Assembly: GCA_004299465.1 (NCBI GenBank)
Contig: SCST01000294.1
Span: 1-10,424 of the forward strand
Direction of reading: 5' to 3'
From: Methylovulum sp.
GTDB lineage: Bacteria; Pseudomonadota; Gammaproteobacteria; Methylococcales; Methylomonadaceae
DNA length: 10,424 bases
The notes under the pieces were generated by a model that had not been told where the DNA came from, did no database searches, and saw only the letters and a program-made list of their open reading frames with translations. Below, in pieces: positions 5,828 to 10,424 of this stretch. The translations under genes were made by a program, and so were the position numbers. The first letter of the stretch is position 1. The number at the start of each line of letters is the position of its first letter.

Positions 5828-6715
5828 ATGGCTATTTTAATTAACGAAACCACCCGCATCATTGTCCAGGGCTTTACCGGAAAAATCGGTTCTTTCCATG
5901 CGCAGGACATGATTAACTACGGTTCCCAGGTTGTCGGCGGCGTCACGCCGGGCAAAGGCGGTCAAACCCATCTGGGCCTGCCTGTCTTCAATACGGTAAA
6001 AGAAGCCGTACAGCAAGCCGGAGCCGAGGCCAGCATTATTTTCGTGCCGCCGGCATTTGCCGCCGATTCCATCATGGAAGCCGCCGATGCAGGCATCAAG
6101 TATTGTGTCGCGATTACCGACGGTATTCCTACCCAGGACATGATGACGGTTAAAAACTTTCTGCGCCGTTTCCCGAAAGAAGATCGGATGATCTTAACCG
6201 GCCCTAATTGCGCGGGAACGATCAGTCCGGGACGCTCAATGTTGGGTATCATGCCAGGGCATATCTATATGCAGGGTAATGTCGGCATCGTCGGCCGTTC
6301 CGGTACCTTGGGCTATGAAGCCGCCGACCAGATGAAACGCTTGGGGATAGGTATTTCGACGTCGGTCGGTATCGGCGGCGACCCGATTAACGGCAGCTCG
6401 CACCGCGATGTTCTGGAACAGTTTGAACAGGACCCGGAGACTAAGGTTGTGCTGATGATAGGCGAAATCGGCGGGCCACAAGAAGTCGAGGCCGGCATCT
6501 TCGCCAAAGAAAAAATGACTAAACCGGTAGTCGCCTACATCGCCGGATTAACTGCGCCTGAAGGCCGCCGCATGGGGCATGCCGGCGCGATTATTTCTTC
6601 TGCCGGCGAGAGTGCCGCTGAGAAAGTTGCCCTATTGAAGGAATTGGGTGTGACGATTTGCCCGACACCGGCGGCGATGGGTGCGACGGTTGCTGAAGTG
6701 CTGGCAAAGCTATAG
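5828..6715 (+). CDS. mtkB: Malate-CoA ligase (malate thiokinase) alpha subunit
   Basis: A 295-residue SucD-family subunit that carries the CoA-binding fold and the phosphohistidine of malate thiokinase. The N-terminal Rossmann CoA-binding domain shows IVQGFTGKIGSFHAQDMINYG and GGVTPGKGG. The ligase half has TGPNCAGTISPG, GRSGTLGYEAADQM and GIGGDPINGSSHRDVLEQF. The C-terminal GRRMGHAGAII contains His251, the residue expected to be phosphorylated during catalysis. Length and motifs are complete. An AAGGA ribosome-binding site overlaps the mtkA stop region, and the 8-bp gap indicates translational coupling with mtkA. It is the last gene of the rightward operon; a small hairpin and a REP-like palindrome follow before the convergent epimerase gene. 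Substrate choice (malate versus succinate) rests on context and recalled similarity. Confidence 0.94.
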   Translation: MAILINETTRIIVQGFTGKIGSFHAQDMINYGSQVVGGVTPGKGGQTHLGLPVFNTVKEAVQQAGAEASIIFVPPAFAADSIMEAADAGIKYCVAITDGIPTQDMMTVKNFLRRFPKEDRMILTGPNCAGTISPGRSMLGIMPGHIYMQGNVGIVGRSGTLGYEAADQMKRLGIGISTSVGIGGDPINGSSHRDVLEQFEQDPETKVVLMIGEIGGPQEVEAGIFAKEKMTKPVVAYIAGLTAPEGRRMGHAGAIISSAGESAAEKVALLKELGVTICPTPAAMGATVAEVLAKL

Positions 6716-6723
6716 TTCGGCCT

Positions 6724-6744
6724 GCCGATAAGTGTCTTTTCGGC
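6724..6744 (+). terminator. Small hairpin just after mtkB, possible weak terminator
   Basis: GCCGATAAG (6724-6732) pairs with CTTTTCGGC (6736-6744) with one mismatch around a 3-nt loop, 9 bp after the mtkB stop. There is no U-tract behind it, so termination efficiency is doubtful; it may instead protect the operon mRNA 3' end. Confidence 0.35.
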
Positions 6745-6771
6745 ACCGGTACCCATGAACGGATGCCTCCA

Positions 6772-6859
6772 GTAGGGCGCGCCGCGCGCGTCTTTTCCGT
6801 AGATTGATAGTACACGCTTAACTTTAATCCCCCCCTCTGGCGCGCGCGGCGCGCCCTAC
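6772..6859. repeat. REP-like GC-rich palindromic repeat, copy 2
   Basis: Arms 6772-6792 and 6839-6859 match as reverse complements at 20 of 21 positions, around a 46-nt spacer. Each reads inward as GTAGGGCGCGCCGCGCGCG and is the same family as the element at 683-763. It lies between the convergent mtkB and epimerase genes, a usual site for REP/BIME elements. Confidence 0.78.
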
Positions 6860-6882
6860 ACTAAGCGGCGTTGACTTAAGTT

Positions 6883-6903
6883 GTTCGCTGAGCCTGGTCG
6901 AAG
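6883..6903. repeat. Short dispersed-type repeat (GTTCGCTGAGCC...TCGAAG)
   Basis: The 21-bp string from GTTCGCTGAGCC to GGTCGAAG closely resembles a short intergenic repeat seen in many proteobacterial genomes (usual form GTTCGCTGAGC-CTGTCGAAG), here with one extra G. Only one copy is in the window, so its repeat nature is inferred from general knowledge. It sits 23 bp after the REP-like palindrome in the same convergent intergenic region. Confidence 0.4.
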
Positions 6904-6957
6904 AGAATCTCTGGTTTCAATTCCGCTCAGCCAGCGGTCGCCTTGAGAGTCATATCG

Positions 6958-7875
6958 CTAAACGCCGACAGGCTGCGCGATACCCAGTGCCTCATTTAGC
7001 GCACCGGATAGCGTCGGATAGCGAAAACTGAATCCTTGTGCCAGCAGGCGTTCCGGCATCACCCGCTGGCTGCCTAAGACCAGTTCCGACATTTCCCCCA
7101 AAACTATTTTTAAGAATCGGGCCGGAATCGGCACTAGGGCAGGGCGCTTTAAACAGTGCGCCAGTGTTTGGGTGAATTCGCTGTTGCTTACCGGATTCGG
7201 AGCGGTCGCGTTATAAGCGCCCTGCATCGATGCGTTGTCTATCATGGTCTGGGCAATAGCGATCCAGTCGTCTCGATGAATCCATGACATCCATTGCTGG
7301 CCATTGCCTAAACGCCCGCCCAGGCCCAAACGAAAAGGCGGCAGCATGCGTTGCAGCAGGCCGCCGCCGTCAGCAATCACTAATCCCGTCCTGATCAGGC
7401 AAACCCTGACGCCGAATTGTTCCGCCTGTTGCGCCATCTGTTCCCAATCGCGGCAAAGTTGCGCTGAGAAATCCTCGTCGTATGTCGATTGCTCGGTTAA
7501 TACCGTGTCGCCTTGGTCGCCGTAGTAGCCGATAGCGGAGCCGCTAATCAGCAAGGCAGGTTTTACCGCCATATGCGTAATGCATGCTACGAGCTGTTCA
7601 GTCAGGCAGATTCGGCTGTCCCTGATTAGTCGTTTGCGGCGCGCGCTCCAGCGAGCGTCAAGAATCGGTGCGCCGGCAAGGTTGATGATGACTTGATAGG
7701 ACTCTTCCGGATTGAGCTCAGCGAGACTACCCAGCGCATGAACGCCGGAGCCGCATAGCTTGGCGACGGAATCAGGGTTACGGCTTAATACGCTCACGGC
7801 ATAGCCCCGGCTAACGAGGCTGCGAGTCAGGGCGCTGCCGATGAAGCCGGTGCCGCCGGTAATTAGTATTTTCAT
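6958..7875 (-). CDS. TIGR01777-family NAD(P)-dependent SDR epimerase (YfcH/SDR39U1-like)
   Basis: A 305-residue extended-type short-chain dehydrogenase of the TIGR01777 / SDR39U1 group (E. coli YfcH, human SDR39U1), whose substrate is not known. The N-terminal Rossmann fold begins MKILITGGTGFIGSAL with the TGGTGFIG dinucleotide motif (6-13). It is followed by the family signatures NLAGAPI (65-71), RW (75-76), R-x-S-R-I (85-89) and SGSAIGYYGDQGD (111-123), the last holding the SDR active-site Tyr region. RTGLVI, GRLGNGQQWMSWIHRDD and the C-terminal DUF1731-like segment (about 250-297: VPIPARFLKIVLGEMSELVLGSQRVMPERL) complete the architecture. Length is normal. GAGGA lies about 7 nt before the ATG at 7875. 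It is a single-gene unit, convergent with the mtk operon, with a likely promoter at 7971-7998. No link to C1 metabolism is evident. Confidence 0.9.
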   Translation of the reverse strand: MKILITGGTGFIGSALTRSLVSRGYAVSVLSRNPDSVAKLCGSGVHALGSLAELNPEESYQVIINLAGAPILDARWSARRKRLIRDSRICLTEQLVACITHMAVKPALLISGSAIGYYGDQGDTVLTEQSTYDEDFSAQLCRDWEQMAQQAEQFGVRVCLIRTGLVIADGGGLLQRMLPPFRLGLGGRLGNGQQWMSWIHRDDWIAIAQTMIDNASMQGAYNATAPNPVSNSEFTQTLAHCLKRPALVPIPARFLKIVLGEMSELVLGSQRVMPERLLAQGFSFRYPTLSGALNEALGIAQPVGV

Positions 7876-7970
7876 AATGATATCCTCATGAGTTGATAAA
7901 CCGCAGGCTGTGATAGTCAGTCAGGCCAATAGGCCTAAAAGTTCGGCGGCATTGACGCGACAAGCATATT

Positions 7971-7998
7971 TTTATAGCGGGCTATTCAAGTATAGCAA
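7971..7998 (-). promoter_or_regulatory. Predicted promoter of the SDR epimerase gene
   Basis: On the minus strand TTGCTA (7998-7993) and TATAAA (7976-7971) are spaced by 16 nt, matching -35 and -10 boxes at 4 and 5 of 6 positions. Transcription would start near 7964 and leave a leader of about 90 nt. The leader contains a small hairpin, AGGCC/GGCCT at 7923-7936. Confidence 0.45.
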
Positions 7999-8036
7999 TG
8001 CATTTGTCTATTTTTTGTATAAGTTTTGTTTATATG

Positions 8037-8064
8037 GTGACAATAGTGTCTTGAGCGGGATAAT
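8037..8064 (+). promoter_or_regulatory. Predicted promoter of a small RNA
   Basis: GTGACA (8037-8042, 5 of 6 to the -35 consensus) and GATAAT (8059-8064, 5 of 6 to the -10 consensus) are separated by 16 nt. No coding frame lies between here and the strong terminator at 8126-8162, so the predicted transcript is short and non-coding. Confidence 0.5.
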
Positions 8065-8070
8065 AAACTT

Positions 8071-8162
8071 TATTCCATTTTAATAGTCGTACAAATGCGT
8101 AATCATTTACCCTATCCTCCCCTACAAACCCTCCCGAGTTGTCTGCCGGAGGGTTTTTTTTT
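8071..8162 (+). ncRNA. Candidate trans-acting small RNA, about 90 nt
   Basis: The interval between a predicted promoter (8037-8064) and a strong intrinsic terminator has no reading frame or ribosome-binding site. Its 5' half is AU-rich and mostly unstructured. Next comes a C/U-rich segment with TCCTCCCC at 8115-8122, and then the terminator hairpin, whose left arm repeats CCCTCC (8129-8134). Both motifs are complementary to the Shine-Dalgarno core GGAGG, as in anti-SD sRNAs that block translation initiation. Either copy could pair with GGAGGG at 8148-8153, so an alternative fold is possible. I do not recognise a known RNA family. The ends are predictions; the 3' end is firm, the 5' end less so. 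Confidence 0.45.
8126..8162 (+). terminator. Strong Rho-independent terminator (orphan)
   Basis: AAACCCTCC (8126-8134) and GGAGGGTTT (8148-8156) form a perfect 9-bp stem with a 13-nt loop, followed by an uninterrupted T run at 8154-8162. It works on the plus strand only. No plus-strand gene lies upstream within 1.4 kb (mtkB ends at 6715 and the epimerase is on the other strand), so it must end a transcript starting in the intergenic region. Confidence 0.85.
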
Positions 8163-8569
8163 ATTACGGCCGCTGGACGGACGATGCAGATATACGGCTA
8201 AATGAACCCGGTTGCGATTGATGCAACATTTTTACTGTTTTTATTGTGCGCAGGGTTATTTCCAAACAGCTTCTTAAGACGATGTCAATTAGCGTGGGAA
8301 CGATAAGCTAATTTCAGGAAGTTTATGTTTAACCAAACCCTATGTAATGGAAAAAACCTTTTAAAACCAATAAGCCTACAGCACAATTGGCATGTTTTCA
8401 ACGCTTCTTGACGGCAGCTGGCTTTGGGGTGTTCAGAGTATCTATAAGCGATTGATTGTTCATATTCGGTGTTTTTTTAACAATATTGTCACAAAATAAG
8501 TTGAGAATGGATCGGATTAATTAACAATAGCAAACAGCGATATCAGCTAACTTAGTATGAGTATTGAGT
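8163..8569. other. Non-coding upstream region of the phosphoesterase gene
   Basis: About 400 bp of AT-rich sequence without a credible gene on either strand. One perfect 7-bp inverted repeat is visible, AATTAGC (8287-8293) with GCTAATT (8307-8313), loop 13 nt. The best promoter-like pair for the downstream gene is TTGAGA with AACAAT (around 8501-8528), which is weak. Nothing else stood out. Confidence 0.4.
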
Positions 8570-9310
8570 ATGCAGCTTTATAGAACTATTTGGATTTCCG
8601 ATCTTCATATCGGCTCTACCCAGTGTCAGGCCGACGTATTGCTTGATTTCCTAAAACACAGCGATAGCGAAAAGCTATATCTGGTTGGTGATATTATCGA
8701 TTTTTGGGCGCTCTCCAAGAAAGTATATTGGCCCAGGTCGCATAATACGATCATTCAAAAGCTCTTGCGCAAGGCGAGACATGGCACTCAAATTATTTAT
8801 GTGCCGGGTAACCATGATGAAAACGTCAGGGATTATGATAACCATGTGTTTGGCGATATCGTTGTCAAAAAATCCGATGTGCACACCACCGCGGACGGCA
8901 AAAAGTTCCTAATCGTCCATGGTGACGAGTACGATACTATTGCCAAATACCATGCCTGGGTTGCGAAACTTGGCTCCAAAGGTTATGACCTGTTGATCGA
9001 AATCAATCGTTTGTTACGGATGATAAGGCGCTTGTTGGGTATGCAATCTAATTTTTCGCTCGCCGCCTATGTCAAATTCAAAGTTAAAAATGCAGTCCAA
9101 TTTATTTCCGATTACGAGGAAAGCATCATTCGTACGCTAAAAAACGAGCATTTGGATGGCGTTATCTGCGGTCATATCCATCATGCCGAGATTAAAGAAA
9201 TCGATAACTTTTTGTATGTAAACACCGGGGATTTTGTGGAGAGTTGTACAGCTATTGTCGAACACGATGATGGTTCTTTGCATTTGATTCGCTGGGAAAA
9301 ACAGGGCTAA
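8570..9310 (+). CDS. Calcineurin-like metallophosphoesterase, UDP-2,3-diacylglucosamine diphosphatase-like
   Basis: A 246-residue metallophosphoesterase of the COG2908 (LpxH-like) group. LpxH cleaves UDP-2,3-diacylglucosamine to lipid X and UMP at the inner membrane in lipid A synthesis; this protein may do that or hydrolyse a related substrate. All dinuclear metal-site motifs are present: SDLHIG (10-15, D-x-H), GDIIDFW (40-46, GDxxD), PGNHDE (79-84), HGDEYD (117-122) and GHIHH (201-205). A basic, hydrophobic segment (about 140-175, with LLRMIRRLLGM) is likely helical and could touch the membrane. I chose the ATG at 8570 (MQLYRTIW). A TTG at 8564 would add two residues, and no clear Shine-Dalgarno sequence precedes either. 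An out-of-frame ATG at 8557 lies just upstream. No lpx or other lipid A gene is adjacent, so true LpxH function is uncertain. Confidence 0.85.
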   Translation: MQLYRTIWISDLHIGSTQCQADVLLDFLKHSDSEKLYLVGDIIDFWALSKKVYWPRSHNTIIQKLLRKARHGTQIIYVPGNHDENVRDYDNHVFGDIVVKKSDVHTTADGKKFLIVHGDEYDTIAKYHAWVAKLGSKGYDLLIEINRLLRMIRRLLGMQSNFSLAAYVKFKVKNAVQFISDYEESIIRTLKNEHLDGVICGHIHHAEIKEIDNFLYVNTGDFVESCTAIVEHDDGSLHLIRWEKQG

Positions 9311-9427
9311 GCCGTAAAACGGCGTATTTCCATTAAAGGTTCATTCTCAGGAACGCGCATGAAACAACTTTTGCAAATAGCATTGCCACTCTACCCAGAG
9401 CTGGCAGGCTTTTAAAACCAGCCGGGT
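9311..9427. terminator. Hairpins between convergent phosphoesterase and xseA genes
   Basis: GCCGT-AAA-ACGGC (9311-9323) begins directly after the phosphoesterase stop codon. A second imperfect stem pairs ACCC..GCTGG (9393-9404) with CCAGC.GGGT (9418-9427). Neither has a proper U-tract. They sit where 3' ends of the two convergent transcripts are expected and may act as weak terminators or stabilising structures. Confidence 0.3.
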
Positions 9428-9459
9428 CTTAACTTGCGAAGTTATTTCATGCATATTTC

Positions 9460-10424
9460 TTAGCTGTCCTTATCAATCGTTTTAATTTCGCTAGTGCAAC
9501 GTCCTTGCCTGAAACGTGTTTCAATCCTATCGCCGATAGCCAGTTGCTCGGTGGAGCGTATGATGCTTCCGGAAGAAGGCTCTAGGGTCAAGGTATAACC
9601 GCGGCTTAGCGTTGCCAGTGGGCTGACGGCATGTAGGGTTTGGCCGGCATGACTAAGCTGCCGGTCCAGTTTTTCCAGCTTACGGGTAATGGCTGCGGGC
9701 AGGCGCTGATTCAGGTAGCGTAACTTTTGCTCGCAACGGCTTATTGTGCCGGCAGGATTATGCTGCCCCAGTTTCGCTGTTTGGGTTTCCAGCAGGTTTT
9801 TTTGATGGCGCAGTTTTAAGCGTATGGCTTGTTCCAGCCTTAATTCGAGCTCATCAATACGTTGAGCGTTCCTGGCCAGTTTTTGTCCGGGGTGTTGCTG
9901 TTGCAGGCGTTTGCTTAGCCAGTCCAATGTTTGTTGCTGTTGGTCCAGTTTGCGCTGCATATGGCGTTGCAAGCGTGTTTCCAGATTACTAAAGCGTGCG
10001 AGCCAATCCTGCTGGTCCGGGGTTGCGTGCTCGGCGGCGGCTGAGGGCGTCGCGGCGCGGAGGTCAGCAACAAAATCGGCAATGGTGAAATCGGTTTCGT
10101 GGCCTACGGCTGAAATAACCGGGATTTCGCTCGCAAAAATAGCGCGGGCAACGATTTCTTCATTAAACGCCCACAAGTCTTCGAGAGAACCGCCGCCGCG
10201 GCCAAGAATAAGGACGTCACAGAATGGATTGGCATTAGCGGCGGCGATGGCTTTGGCGATGTCATATTTGGCGTTGTCGCCCTGAACCGCGACTGGATAA
10301 ATGATGACCGGTATGGCGGGGAAGCGTCTTTTCAACACCGTTAATATATCCCTGACCGCGGCACCAGTCGGCGACGTAATGATGCCGATAGTGTCGGGCA
10401 GGGCGGGTAGCGGCTGTTTATGGG
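9460..10424 (-). CDS. xseA: Exodeoxyribonuclease VII large subunit (5' end cut by window edge)
   Basis: The C-terminal 320 residues of XseA, the catalytic large subunit of ExoVII, which with XseB degrades single-stranded DNA from both ends to oligonucleotides in mismatch and cross-link repair. The reading frame is open to the right edge (HKQPLPALPDTIGIITSP...), so the GTG at 10338 is internal and not a start; roughly 120-130 N-terminal residues with the OB-fold lie outside. Conserved catalytic-domain motifs are visible: IGIITSPTGAAVRDIL, LILGRGGGSLEDLWAFNEE, SAVGHETDFTIADFVADLRA and ATPSAAAE. A long Gln/Leu/Arg-rich coiled-coil region follows (repeated Q-R-H-M-Q-R-K-L-like heptads), then the terminal LATLSRGYTLTL that binds XseB. 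It is convergent with the phosphoesterase. No xseB is in the window. Confidence 0.95.
   Translation of the reverse strand, partial: HKQPLPALPDTIGIITSPTGAAVRDILTVLKRRFPAIPVIIYPVAVQGDNAKYDIAKAIAAANANPFCDVLILGRGGGSLEDLWAFNEEIVARAIFASEIPVISAVGHETDFTIADFVADLRAATPSAAAEHATPDQQDWLARFSNLETRLQRHMQRKLDQQQQTLDWLSKRLQQQHPGQKLARNAQRIDELELRLEQAIRLKLRHQKNLLETQTAKLGQHNPAGTISRCEQKLRYLNQRLPAAITRKLEKLDRQLSHAGQTLHAVSPLATLSRGYTLTLEPSSGSIIRSTEQLAIGDRIETRFRQGRCTSEIKTIDKDS

Noticed and set aside
4638..6715. Calling mtkAB succinyl-CoA synthetase (sucCD)
   Set aside because: The fold is the same, but adjacency to malyl-CoA lyase and recalled similarity to methylotroph MtkA/MtkB favour malate thiokinase.
7951..7981. 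TTGACG near 7952 as a plus-strand -35 box
   Set aside because: The only -10-like sequence behind it (TATAGC) is spaced at 15 nt and overlaps the better minus-strand promoter of the epimerase gene.
9460..10338. Reading the GTG at 10338 as the xseA start
   Set aside because: The conserved ITSPTGAAVRDIL segment is encoded upstream in the same frame up to the window edge, so the gene is only truncated by the window.

Overview
The window looks like a chromosomal segment of a gammaproteobacterial (type I) methanotroph, Methylobacter/Methylomonas-like. The evidence is a set of serine-cycle genes with methylotroph-type sequences beside ordinary gammaproteobacterial housekeeping genes (xseA, a COG2908 phosphoesterase). 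The genus is an inference from recognised protein families; no 16S rRNA or methane monooxygenase gene is present.

Layout: (1) Positions 1-593, minus strand: the start of a lipoprotein gene cut by the left edge, preceded by a small secreted protein of unknown function. (2) 594-838: intergenic, with a perfect 8-bp inverted repeat upstream of the secreted-protein gene and a GC-rich REP-like palindrome. (3) 839-3108, minus: hydroxypyruvate reductase (hprA) downstream of serine-glyoxylate aminotransferase (sgaA). (4) 3109-3637: a divergent control region with a 126-bp imperfect inverted repeat that folds into one long hairpin, and a good sigma70-type promoter for the rightward operon. (5) 3638-6715, plus: malyl-CoA lyase (mclA) and both subunits of malate thiokinase (mtkA, mtkB). 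(6) 6716-6957: a convergent intergenic region with a second REP-like palindrome and another short dispersed-type repeat. (7) 6958-7875, minus: a TIGR01777-type SDR epimerase with its own promoter. (8) 7876-8569: a long non-coding stretch holding a promoter and a strong orphan intrinsic terminator, which together predict a roughly 90-nt small RNA. (9) 8570-9310, plus: a metallophosphoesterase resembling UDP-2,3-diacylglucosamine diphosphatase. (10) 9460 to the right edge, minus: the C-terminal two-thirds or so of exodeoxyribonuclease VII large subunit (xseA).

The five central genes cover consecutive parts of the serine cycle. MtkAB activates malate to malyl-CoA and MclA splits it to acetyl-CoA and glyoxylate. 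SgaA transaminates glyoxylate with serine to give glycine and hydroxypyruvate, and HprA reduces hydroxypyruvate to glycerate. Glycerate kinase, PEP carboxylase, serine hydroxymethyltransferase and the tetrahydrofolate C1 genes are not in the window. This fits the partial serine cycle known from RuMP-pathway methanotrophs, although the missing genes could lie elsewhere.

No new multi-gene system was seen. The most notable non-standard items are the candidate sRNA near 8071-8162 with two anti-Shine-Dalgarno-like CCTCC motifs, the long hairpin element between sgaA and mclA, and the pair of REP-like palindromes.
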